The position numbers and the translations under genes are program-made. From positions 195,352 to 259,351 of the forward strand of contig CAUYUJ010021137.1 in the NCBI GenBank assembly GCA_963575745.1: 64,000 bases of DNA, written 5' to 3'. Shown here piece by piece: positions 10,427-19,942 of this stretch. The notes under the pieces were generated by a model. It saw only the letters and a program-made list of their open reading frames with translations. It did not search any database and was not told the DNA's origin. Source of the DNA: Prorocentrum cordatum. Taxonomy: Eukaryota; Sar; Dinophyceae; Prorocentrales; Prorocentraceae. The first letter of the stretch is position 1. Every line of letters begins with the position of its first letter.

Positions 10427-11696
10427 CTCTTAACGTGCCATGTTAGAGCTCCCACGGAGCTCTAACATACCATGTTAGAGCTCCCAGTGAGCTCTAACAT
10501 ACTCTAACATGCTATGTTAGAGCTCCGTTGGAGCCCCAACGAGCCATGTTAGAGCTCCCTGGGAGCTCTAACATAGCATGTTGGAGCATGTTAGAGGTCC
10601 CACGGAGCTCTAACATACCATGTTAGAGCTCCCAGGGAGCTCTAACATACTCTAACATGCCATGTTAGAGCTCCATTGGAGCTCGGTATGTTAGAGCTCC
10701 CAGGGAGCTCTAATATGGGAGCTCTAACATAGCATGTTAGAGCTCTCTGGGAGCTCTAAAATGCTATGTTAGAGCTCCCTGGTCGCTCTAACCTACCCGC
10801 CGCCGCCGCCGCCGCCGTGTTAGAGCTCCCACGGAGCTCTAATTTACGATGTTAGAGCTCCCAGGGAGCTCTAACATAATCTGACTTGCGATGTTAGAGC
10901 TCCATTGGAGCTCTAATGGAGCTCTAACGTAGTATGTTAGAGGTCCCAGGGAGCTCTAACATACTCTAACATGGTATGTTAGAGCTCCGTTGGAGCTCTG
11001 ACATGCCATGTTCGAGCTCCCTGGGAGTGCCAACATAACATGTTAGAGCTTCCTGGAGCTCGACCATGCCATGTTAGAGCTCCCTGTGAGGCCTAATATG
11101 CTAGGTTAGAGGTGTCAGGGAGTTCCCTGGGAGCTCTTACATGACATGTTTCAGCGCCCAGGGAGCTATACCATGATATGTAAGAGGTCCCACGGAGTTC
11201 TCACATACGATGTTGGAGCTCCCACGGAGCTCGAACATACGATGTTAGAGCTCCCAGGGAGCTCTAACATAATATAACATGCTATGTTAGAGCTCCACTT
11301 GAGCTCTAACATACGATGTTAGAGCTCCCAGGGAGCTCTAACATAGCATGTTAGAGCTCCCAGTGAGCTCTAGCACACTCTAGCTTGCTATGTCAGAGCT
11401 CCCATGGGGGCTCTAACATAGCATGTCAGAGAGCTCTAACATCGTATGTTAGAGCTCCCAGTGAGCTCTAACACACTCTAACTTGCTATGTCAGAGCTCT
11501 CATGAGAGCTCTAACATAGCATGTCAGAGCTCCCACGGAACTCTAACATACGATGTTGGAGCTCCCAGGGAGCTCTAACATAATATAACATGCTATGTTA
11601 GAGCTCCATTGGAGCTCTAACATACGATGTTAGAGCTCCCAGGTAGCTCTAACATACTCTAACTTGCTATGTCAGAGCTCCCTGGGAGCTCTATCC
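10427..11696. repeat. Palindromic satellite A, large array
   Basis: Roughly 38 units at ~32-bp spacing. Inter-arm triplets are mostly CAG, CAC, CTG, ATT and GTT. A (CCG)n block at 10798-10816 interrupts the array, preceded by AACCTACCCGCC, a junction that recurs at 16537, 16987 and 17735, so there is higher-order structure. Confidence 0.95.
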
Positions 11697-12740
11697 CGTC
11701 GCCGCCGCCGCCGCCGCCGCCCCTTGACCGTTTCACAATCGATTGCGCAACGGTTAAGACCCCCCCTCTCGCCAGGGGGGGGGGGGGGGCTTAACCGTGT
11801 CACAATCGATTGCGCAACGGTTAAGCCCCCCCCACCCCTTCTCGCCAGGGGGGGGTCTTAACAGTTGCGCGATCGATTGCGAAACGGTTAAGGCCTCCCC
11901 CCCCCCCCCCCCCCCTCTCGCCAGGGGGGGGCCTTAACCGCGTCGCAATCGATTGCGCAACGGTTAAGGCCCCCCCCCCTGGCGAGAGGAGGGGGTTCAA
12001 CCGTTGCGCGATCGGCTGGCTAAGTCGCTCTTAACGTTCCGATTCCTTCGATTAAGACCCCCCCCTCGCAGCTGGGGGGGCTTAACCGTTCCGCGTGGGG
12101 TCTTAAGCAGGATTTCGATCCCGATCGCGCAACGGTTGAGGCCCCCTCCTTCGCCAGGGGGGGGGGGGGGGGCTTAACCGTTCGCAGATCGAGCAACCAA
12201 CGGTTTAAGCCCCCCCCCACCCCTGCGAGAGGGGGGTCTTCACCGTTTCACAATCGATCGCGCAACGGTTAAGACCCCCCCCTGGCGAGAGGGGGGGGGC
12301 CTTCAACCGTTGCGCAATCGATTGTGAAACGGTTAAGGGGCGGCGGCGGCGGCGGCGGCGGCGGAGCGCTTAACCGTTTGACAATCGATTGCGCAACGGT
12401 TAAGGCCCCCCTGGCGAGAGGGGGGTCTTAACCGTTGCGCAATCGATTGTGAAACGGTTAAGCGGTTACGGAGCGGCGGCGGCGGCGGCGGCGGTTGCGG
12501 CGCCTAACCGTTTCACAATCGATTGCGCAACGGTTAATCTCCCCCTGGCGAGAGGGGGTCTTAACCGTTGCGCAATCGATTGTGAAACGGTTAAGGGGCG
12601 GCGGCGGCGGCGGCGGCGGCGGCGGAGCGCCTAACCGTTTCACAATCGATTGTGCAACGGTCAAGACCCCCCTGGCGAGAGGGGGGTCTTAACCGTTGCG
12701 CAATCGATTGTAAAACGGTTAAGGGGCGGCGGCGGCGGCG
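11697..12740. repeat. Palindromic satellite B: AACGGTTAA hairpins alternating with C-run/G-run hairpins
   Basis: A repeated 34-bp near-perfect palindrome centred on ATCGAT with ends TTAACCGTT and AACGGTTAA. It alternates with a second hairpin made of a C run, TGGCGAGA, and a G run (or its complement) and with (GGC)n/(GCC)n blocks at 11697-11720, 12340-12365, 12473-12495, 12597-12627 and 12724-12738. There is no sequence similarity to satellite A, although the array architecture is the same. Confidence 0.95.
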
Positions 12741-13140
12741 GGTAGGTTAGAGCTCCCGGGGAGCTATAACATGGTATGTTACAGCTCCAGGGGGCTCTAG
12801 CATGGCATGTTAGAGCCCCCAGGGAGCTCTGACATGGCATGTTCGAGCTCTCACGGAGCTCGAACATAGCATGTTAGAGTATGTTAGAGCTCACTGGGGG
12901 CTCTGACGTCGTATGTTACAGCTCCGCGGGAGCTCTAACATAGCATGTTAGAGCTCCATGGGAGACCTAACATGCCATGGTGGAGTCCCACGGGAGCTCT
13001 AACATAGCATGTTAGAGCTCCACGGGAGCTCTAACATCCTATGTTCGACCTCCCAGGGAGATCTAACATAGCTTGTTCAAGCTCCCTGAAGCCCTTCTAA
13101 AATGCAATGTTAGAGCTCCCTGGGGGCTCTACCATGTGAG
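12741..13140. repeat. Palindromic satellite A array
   Basis: About 12 units directly abutting satellite B through GGTAGGTTAGAGCTCC. Some units are degenerate (TTCGAGCTCTCACGG, TGGAGTCCCACGGG). Ends at GGGGGCTCTACCATG. Confidence 0.9.
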
Positions 13141-13303
13141 GGAAATCGATCAACGAAGGGGGATCCCCCACATCGCCCTGCCCCTCGGGAACCGACAAAA
13201 TAGCCTCCTGGACCCCTCTTGGTTCCATTTATCAGATCACCCAGCTTTCCTGTTGCGCAGGCACCTCGGCTCAAGGCATTTCTTGCAGCGCCTGCAGGCT
13301 GCC

Positions 13304-14081
13304 ATGTCAGAAATGGGGGCCAGCGTAGGGAGGCCTGGCCCATGTCCAGAAACCGTCATCATGGACCCTGACACTGGGCCCATTGATGCGCCATGGCTAG
13401 AAGTTCGCGAGTACGTTTCGAAGAAGAGTGGAGCACCTAAGGGGCCCTGGTGGTTTTGTTTACCGTGCGAGAAATGGGCAGCCCCGACGCACCAGATTTC
13501 GGCGGACCACATCAAGAATGTAAAAAATAAGCATCTCTGGTGGCATAAAGCTTGTCCACAGGGTTCTGATGAGGAGAAGGCCGCATGGTGCTCTAAGATC
13601 AGGAACACTGTGGTGCTCCACTCGAACTACGCCCCGAAGCAGAAAAACGACGAATCGGATGATTGGAGGTCGTCGAAGAAGCCCAAGCTCAAGGGCAGCG
13701 AGAGCAGAGAGCAATGGCAAAGTGAAGGCCATCAGCATGGAGCTGGAACAGCTGCAGGAGGGAACACCTGGAAAAGCTGGAACAGTTCAAGAGCTGCGTC
13801 ATCAGGAGCTGCAGCAGCAGGAGCTGCAACAGCAGGAGCACAGCAGTGGCAGCATAAGCTTACGCAGCAGCAGCAGCAGGACGGGCGAACCACCGTTACC
13901 ACCTCGATGTTCAATTTCTTGACCAACGCTGCTCCAAACCTTATTGGCCGAGAAGATGGATCGGATTCTGGACCTCCTGCGGGCGCAGGGACAGGCGCTC
14001 CAGGACCTGCAGAAGAAAGTCGAGGAGCTCGATCAGAAAGTGGAGGAGCTCAAGCAGCAGGACAAGCAGCAGGACCAGTGA
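13304..14081 (+). pseudogene. Zinc-finger, coiled-coil protein, copy 2 (frameshifted)
   Basis: Clear paralogue of the gene at 8477-9286. From ATG 13304 it has the same PGPCPETVIMDPDTG start, WWFCLPCEKWAAPTHQ finger, WRSSKKPKLK basic segment, AATAG repeats and glutamine run. After FNFLTNA (about 13920) the frame changes. The coiled-coil tail (LQKKVEELDQKVEELKQ) continues in another frame to TGA 14079-14081, with an indel between about 13925 and 13955. In the uncorrected frame the protein runs on with unrelated residues to 14281. Upstream sequence (GGAAATCGATCAACG...) differs from copy 1 until about 13235, which marks the left edge of the duplication. Confidence 0.6.
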
Positions 14082-14228
14082 GCTCAGCAGCAGGACAAGT
14101 GACCTCGCATGGGCGCCTGGTAGCCGATGTCGGAGGCGTGCAGCCTGGCTCGCGCGCTGGCTCCTTCGCCGCGCTCTGGCCCCTTCGCCGCGCTCGCGCG
14201 GTGCGCCCGTGCAGCGGGCCAGCGAGTT

Positions 14229-14403
14229 CGAAAGAAAAGCAGATTTATGGGGTTCTGCATCTAGTAGGACTGAAAAAATGAGTGCGTTGCAGATTGGGAT
14301 CTCCCCTTGACGCCCTGAGGGGCGAGGAGTGTCTGGCAATCTCTCTTGAGGCCCTGTGGGGAGATAGAATTTCTGGCATCTCCTCTTGAGGCCCTTAGGG
14401 TGG
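14229..14403. repeat. Dispersed repeat R, copy 1
   Basis: Shares about 90 percent of bases by eye with 19409-19585, starting CGAAAG...AGATTTATGGGGTTCTG. Internally it has three diverged ~51-bp units, each ending CTCTTGA(C/G)GCCCT. It lies between the copy-2 gene and satellite A. Confidence 0.9.
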
Positions 14404-14735
14404 TTAGATGATGTTAGAGCTCCAGGGAGCTGTAACATGACATGTTAGAGCTCCAACGGAGCTCTGTCATAGCATGTTGTTAGATTATGTTAGAGTTCCC
14501 TGGGGGCTCTAACATAGCATGTTAGATGATGTGAGAGTTCCCTGGGGGCTCTAGCATCGCATGTTAGAGCTCCAAGGGATCTCTAACATAGCATGTTAGA
14601 TTTGGTTAGAGCTCCCTGGGGGCTCTAGCATCACATGTTAGAGCTCCGTGGGAGCTCTAACATGTCATGTGAGAGCTCCCTGGGAGCTCTAACACCACAT
14701 GTTAGAGCTCCGTGGGGGCTCGAACATGTCAGGAC
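14404..14735. repeat. Palindromic satellite A array
   Basis: About ten units, several with a GGGGGCTCTAACAT arm. Ends at GGGGGCTCGAACATG. Confidence 0.9.
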
Positions 14736-14750
14736 AGATGCCAGACAAAG

Positions 14751-14903
14751 AAACCAAGCTACCATGATAGGCTGCTCTACCATAAGAAACCCAGCTACCA
14801 TAAGAGACCAAACTACCATGAGAAGCCAAGGTGCCCTAAGACACCCAGCTACCATAAGAAACCAAACTACCATAAGAGACCAAGCTACCATACGAAGAAG
14901 GAT
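14751..14903. repeat. Short tandem repeat, AAACCAAACTACCATAAGAG type
   Basis: Seven to eight imperfect copies of a ~21-bp unit built on CTACCATAAGA. A different composition from everything around it. Confidence 0.85.
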
Positions 14904-15180
14904 GACCGAGTGACCTCGCGCGGGCCGCTGCCTGCGGCAGTAGCTTCTCACACGGGTAGCGTTGTCGTATAAGTCTTCTCACAGCGGCGTGCCGCCGCAT
15001 TCCCTTGTCACAGTCCCCATCAGGCTTCTCGCAGCAGCCTCGCGCAATTATGCTGAGGCCTTCCTGTGCTGGCTCATCCTTGGGGCCCCCAGTAGGCTCT
15101 TCCAATGCTCATCCTGACCCTGGCCTGAAGTATCCACAGCCGCTCTGGGGTCTTCCAGTTTCCTGGCCCGCGCCATCTGA

Positions 15181-15870
15181 TTGTACGTAGTCTCGCTTGG
15201 CTCGAGAAGTTGTTGGCGATTTTGCTGTATCGAGGGCCTGCCGCCTTTCTTTCCGGTGGCCCCGAAGGTCTTGAACCTCCGTGGCAAGAGCGAAATCGCG
15301 GTATACCGCGCTCACGGCCATAAATCGATTTCCCCTCAGGCGTTGACGAAGAGGATATCGGTTGGGAGCGGCGCCAACTTGGTTACCACGGCGGCCATGC
15401 TTCAATCGCTGGCCATAGCACTCATTACGGAGCTCAACGAGAAGCGTGTCTTCATATTGCCAGGAGTGGGTACTTTCTCAGTGAAGAGCTCGCCAGCACG
15501 GGACGGATACATGATGAAAGTCGGCGGTGCGTGGAGGGCGGTGAAGCCTTCCTCCTCCTTCTCCTCCTCCCCCCCACCTTCTAGTTCTAATTCAGAAGTC
15601 CCTGAACCCCCTCCGCCCCTGATCCCCGGCCACGCCCCAGGGGGCAAGGCCGCCCCGCGAGGGCGGTCAGGGCCGCGCCCTATTCATGTTTCACCGTGGT
15701 CGAAGACAGGGCCCCGCCCCCATGTTTCACCGTGGTCGAAGACAGGGCCCCGCCCCTGTGCCCCCGCCTTTCAAGGGGGAAGCCTTCGTTCTCGAGGTCG
15801 AGGACAGGGCAACGGTGCGTGCGAGAGTGCGGCCGTGTTCGGACATGTTTCCTTACTTATGTGCGCTTAA
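15181..15870 (+). CDS. HU/DNABII-like (histone-like) protein exon
   Basis: The frame ends at TAA 15868-15870. The informative part begins after CGATTTCCCCTCAG (15348), a good 3' splice site. It encodes LTKRISVGSGANLV, then LQSLAIALITELNEKR, then VFILPGVGTFSVKSSPARDG, then a short basic strand ending RAVKPS. This follows bacterial HU: an N-terminal helix pair, a Gly-x-Gly-Thr-Phe turn and the start of the DNA-binding arm, whose RxxRxG is reduced to SPARDG. Dinoflagellates package DNA with HU-derived histone-like proteins, so such a gene fits. The arm is shorter than in bacterial HU. After Pro-rich codons the frame enters two 36-bp repeats (15688-15758) and is probably past the real exon. The ~56 codons before 15349 look like intron or leader. 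Confidence 0.45.
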   Translation: MYVVSLGSRSCWRFCCIEGLPPFFPVAPKVLNLRGKSEIAVYRAHGHKSISPQALTKRISVGSGANLVTTAAMLQSLAIALITELNEKRVFILPGVGTFSVKSSPARDGYMMKVGGAWRAVKPSSSFSSSPPPSSSNSEVPEPPPPLIPGHAPGGKAAPRGRSGPRPIHVSPWSKTGPRPHVSPWSKTGPRPCAPAFQGGSLRSRGRGQGNGACESAAVFGHVSLLMCA

Positions 15871-15892
15871 AAGGAGGGGGGTGGGGGGCCAA

Positions 15893-15960
15893 TGGGACGA
15901 CGACGACGACGATGACGACGACGACGGCGACGACGACGACGGCGGGGGGGGGCGGCTCGA
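15893..15960. repeat. (GAC)n microsatellite with inverted partner at 10.0 kb
   Basis: Reverse complement of the 10020-10083 edge: CCAATGGGACGAC..., the GAC tract, a G run and GGCTCGATGGGAGCTC in the mirrored order. Confidence 0.85.
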
Positions 15961-17865
15961 TGGGAGCTCTAACATGCTATGCTAGAGCTCCCATCGAGCT
16001 CTAACATAGCATGTTAGAGTTCACAACCCTCACATCGAAATCTAACATAACACGTTAGAGCTCCCAAGGAGCTCTTACATAGCATGTTAGAGTTCCATGG
16101 GAGCTCTAACATGCCATGATGGAGCTCCAAGGGATCTCCAACCACATCCTATGTTAGAGCTCAAGGCTAACATACCACGTTAGAACTCCCAGGGGGCTCT
16201 TACATACTCGAACATGCTATGTTAGAGCTCTGTTGGAGCTGGGAGCTCTAACATATTAGAGCATGTTAGAGCATGTTAGAGCATGTTAGAGCATGTTAGA
16301 GCTCCCAGGGAGCTCTAACCTACCATGTTAGAGCTCCCAGGGAGCTCCCACGGAGCCCTAACATGATATGTCAAAGCTCCGTTGGAGCTCGGTATGTTAG
16401 AGCTCACATGGAGCTCTAACATGGGAGCTCTAACATAGCGTGTGGAGCTCTAACATGGGAGCTCTAACATAGCGTGTTAGAGCTCCCTGGGAGCTTTAAC
16501 ATGCTATGTCAGAGCCCCCTGGTAGCTCTAACCTACCCGCCGCCGCCGCCGCCTCAGAGCTCCCGCGGAGCTCTAACATGCGATGTTAGAGCTCCCAGGG
16601 AGCTCTAACATAATCCAACATGCCATGATCGAGCTCCAAGGGATCTGTAACATCCTATGTGAGAGCTCAAGGCTAACATACCATGTAAGAGCTCCCACGG
16701 AGCTCTAACATGCCACGTTCGAGCTCCCACGGAGCTCTAACATGCCATCTTAGAGCTCCCAGGGAGCTCTAGCATACTCGAACATGCTATGTTAGAGCTC
16801 AGTTGGAGCTCTAACAAGCCGTGTTAGAGCTCCCACGGATCTCTAACATACCATGTTAGAGCTCCCAGGGAGCTTCCACCGAGCTCTAACATGCTACGTT
16901 AAAGCTCCGTTGGAGCTCGGTATTTTAGAGCTCCCTGGGAGCTCTAACATGCTATGTTAGAGCTCCCTGGTAGCTCTAACCTACCCGCCGCCGCCGCCGC
17001 CGCCTCAGAGCTCCCACGGAGCTCTAACATACGATGCTCGAGCTCCCAGGGAGCTCTAACATAATCCAACATGCCATGATAGAGCTCCCAGGGAGCTCTA
17101 ACATATTCGAACATGCTGTGTTAGAGCTCTGTTGGAGCTCTAACATGCTATGCTAGAGCTCCCATGGGAGCTCTAATATAGCATGTTAGAGCATGTTAGT
17201 GCTCCCGCGGAGCTCTAACATACCATGTTAGAGCTCCCAGGGGGCTCCCACGGAGCTCTAACATGACATGTTAAATCTCCGTTGGAGCTCGGTATGTTAG
17301 AGCTCCAGGGAGCTATACATGGTTAGCTCTAAAATAGCATGGTTAGAGCTCCCAAGGGAGTTCTAACATACTCGAACAAGCTATGTTGAGCTCGGGGGAG
17401 CTCGGTCACAAAGCCCATGTTACAGCTCCCACGGAGCTCTCATATACCATGTTAGAAGCTCCGGGGAGCTCTTAACATACTCGAAATGCTATTGCTAGAG
17501 CTCCGTTGGAGACTCTATACAAGCCATGTTAAAGCTCCCTCGGAGCTCCGGACCATCCATGTTAGAGCTCCCCCACGGAGCTCTAACATACCATGTTTAG
17601 AGCTCCCAGGGAGCCTCTAACATACTGGAGCAATTGCTATGTTAGAGCTCCGTTGAGCTCTAACATAGCATGTTAGAGCTCCCTGGGAGCTCTAACATGC
17701 TATGTTAGAGCTCCCTGGTAGCTCTAACCTACCCGCCGCCGCCGCCGCCGCCTCAGAGCTCCCACGGAGCTCTATCATGCGATGTTAGAGCTCCCAGGGA
17801 GCTCTAACATAATCTAACATACGATGTTAGAGCTCCATTGGAGCTCTAACATACGATCGGATTCT
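15961..17865. repeat. Palindromic satellite A, largest array with higher-order repeat
   Basis: About 55 units. A composite module (GCTCTAACCTACCC, then (GCC)n, then CTCAGAGCTCCCACGG or CGCGG) occurs near 16530, 16980 and 17728, each followed by a similar series of units, so blocks of many units were copied together. Between about 17320 and 17660 many single-base indels break the units. Confidence 0.95.
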
Positions 17866-17937
17866 CTGGGCCTGGCTGTCGACTCCCGTCGGGAGGGCCG
17901 AGTGATCGAGGGGCCTCCCGACGGAGGGCCCTCGCAG

Positions 17938-18867
17938 ATGAGTCATCGCGCGGCGCCCCCCCGACGGTCCGACGGTCTCCCCCGCGGCCGGCGGCCCATG
18001 GCCCGTGACCCGTCGTCGTCGTCACCGTCCGTCGGCGTCGTTGCCTCAGCCTCAGCCGTCTGCAGTGCGAAGGTCCAGTGTTTCGGCTGTACTCCTCCTC
18101 AGCCTGAGCAGGCGACCCCCCCCCCCGCCTCGGACTCAGGCGTCGACGTGGCGTCGACGCTCGCCGCGATGGCCGCGATGGCAGCATCTGGGCCGTCGAC
18201 GACGATTCACATCCAGCTCCAGCTTCGTGTGACCATCAATGGAGATGATGGAGTCGCGGTGGGCGGTGTGACCATCAACAATGGAGATGGAGTCGTGGTG
18301 GGCGGCGGCGGCGACGACCAGCGCGCCCCGGGGGCCGCCGCCGTGTTCCAGCTTGCGGTTCATGTGCCAGCTGCTGGTGGTGGTGGCGCTGCGGCCGCAG
18401 GCCCTGTGGGCGCCGCTGCAGCTCCGGGTGGCGCAGGGGCCGCACTCCCACTCCCACCCCCAGCACTTCCTGTCGCTGCCGCTGGGCAGCCTCCTCCTGT
18501 CGCTGCGCAGCCTGGGCAGCCTGGGCTGCCTCCACCGGCACCAGCGGGGCAAGCCTTGGAGGTGCCCGAGGGGTCTGAGGCCAACGACTTCGGCTGGCCA
18601 GCCACTGCGCCGTGGATCGCACCGCACTTCCGCCGGATCTTGCCCCTCGCGGCTGGCGCGCTCGGGTACCGCAGCAGCCGCGTGATGGCCCGCTATCGCA
18701 GCGATGACATCTGCACCGTATGCGGCGGCTTCTCTGAGCGTGTATGTTCCAGGAAGCTCTGCGCGCCCTGTTCAGGGATCCGCAGTGATCACTATGGCAG
18801 GCGCAACCTTCTTCGCATGCGCGTCGGCCACCACCCCAAAACTAACCGCGATCTTGCGGGCTGCTAG
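17938..18867 (+). CDS. Hypothetical low-complexity protein with Cys-rich C-terminus
   Basis: ATG 17938 to TAG 18865-18867. The frame continues upstream into satellite A, so an in-array start is unlikely; 17998 (MARDPSSSS) is an alternative. The body is Ala/Gly/Pro-rich with a small internal duplication (VTINGDDGVAVGG and VTINNGDGVVVGG, 18230-18305). The last 70 codons are less biased and carry ICTVCGGF, then VCSRKLCAPC, a C-x2-C...C-x4-C-x2-C pattern that could bind zinc. No family recognised. The strong composition bias means the upstream two-thirds may not be coding. Confidence 0.3.
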   Translation: MSHRAAPPRRSDGLPRGRRPMARDPSSSSPSVGVVASASAVCSAKVQCFGCTPPQPEQATPPPASDSGVDVASTLAAMAAMAASGPSTTIHIQLQLRVTINGDDGVAVGGVTINNGDGVVVGGGGDDQRAPGAAAVFQLAVHVPAAGGGGAAAAGPVGAAAAPGGAGAALPLPPPALPVAAAGQPPPVAAQPGQPGLPPPAPAGQALEVPEGSEANDFGWPATAPWIAPHFRRILPLAAGALGYRSSRVMARYRSDDICTVCGGFSERVCSRKLCAPCSGIRSDHYGRRNLLRMRVGHHPKTNRDLAGC

Positions 18868-19408
18868 CGTGGTGAGGGCCCGCCACGCGCCGCGCGCTGG
18901 AGTAAATGGGGGGAGGAGGGGTGGGGGGAGATGGGGGCGAGGCGATATGATCAGAGATTTTGACGACCGTGACGACGACCGCGACGACGACGACGCGACG
19001 ACGACCCGACCCGACTCGCCCTTAATCCTTAGGCCTCATCTGCATTCTGTGCCCTGCAGGACGCCGCCCCCGCGGCTGCTTCCCACGGTCCGTCGGCCCG
19101 ATGCCACGCGCGCGCTCGATGCGAGGCCGCGTGGGCTGCAGCATGCGCGCCGTCTCATCCCCCGCCCCGCAGCGCGCGCCCCCCCCCCCCCACTGGCACC
19201 ACTGGACGTTTGCGCAAGTGTCGGGCTTATGCCGATCGGATCAACGCCCCATGGCTCCAGGCCCCCCCAGGGCTCCCCCCCCCCGACTACATGAATTATC
19301 CGACGCTGTCCGCCGCGAGGGCGGGGGGGGAGGGGGGGCGCGCTGTAGCTGTTCTCTGTTCTATCGGCTAGCGCAGTCAGTCGAAACCTTCGGCCTGGCA
19401 GCGAATTT
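18868..19408. other. Intergenic, GC-rich with GAC tract
   Basis: Contains a GACGAC-rich stretch (18960-19010) and several C and G homopolymers. No gene seen. Confidence 0.5.
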
Positions 19409-19585
19409 CGAAAGCATAACAGATTTATGGGGTTCTGGATCTACTAGGACTCAAAAAATGAGTGCGTTGAAGATTGGGATCTCCTCTTGACGCCCTGAGG
19501 GGCGAGGAATTTCTCGCAATCTCTCTTGAGGCCCTGTGGGGGGATAGAATTTCTGGGATCCCCTCTTGAGGCCCTTAGAGTAGTT
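19409..19585. repeat. Dispersed repeat R, copy 2
   Basis: Partner of 14229-14403 in the same orientation, including ATGAGTGCGTTG and the three CTCTTGA units. It sits just upstream of the next gene and may contribute leader sequence. Confidence 0.9.
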
Positions 19586-19942
19586 CGAATTTCTTGGTAC
19601 CGCTGGGGTCTGCCAAAATCCCTGGGCCCACCCATCAAGAGCTGGTAGGCCATCTGGGGAGAACTCGACAGGTTCTTGGCGCCCTCGCTCGCTGAAAATG
19701 CATTAATCTTCGCATTACTTCGAGGGAATGGGCGACTTCCAACATCCGTGAGTTCGTCTAGACTTGGTTGCGGCCATTTTCGCTTTGCTTCCTATCCGCC
19801 CTCTGGACGTTCCATCGGCTACAACGGCCCCTCCTCTTCCATCATTGCCCAATTCCATTCCCGCCGCGGCTCCAGCCCGACCTGCAACGGGCGCGCGACG
19901 TGGAACGGCCAGCCCGCAGCTGAACCAGCCCGCCTGAGAGCG

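Noticed and set aside
9575-17865. CRISPR-like periodicity (~32-bp repeats)
   Set aside because: The conserved part is 23 bp and the 9-bp linkers are themselves conserved palindromes, not diverse spacers. Arms vary freely and no cas genes are present. It is a eukaryotic satellite.
19765-19790. Second spliced-leader relic (GCGGCCATTTTCGCTTTG)
   Set aside because: Only about 13 of 21 positions match and it lacks the CCGTAG start.
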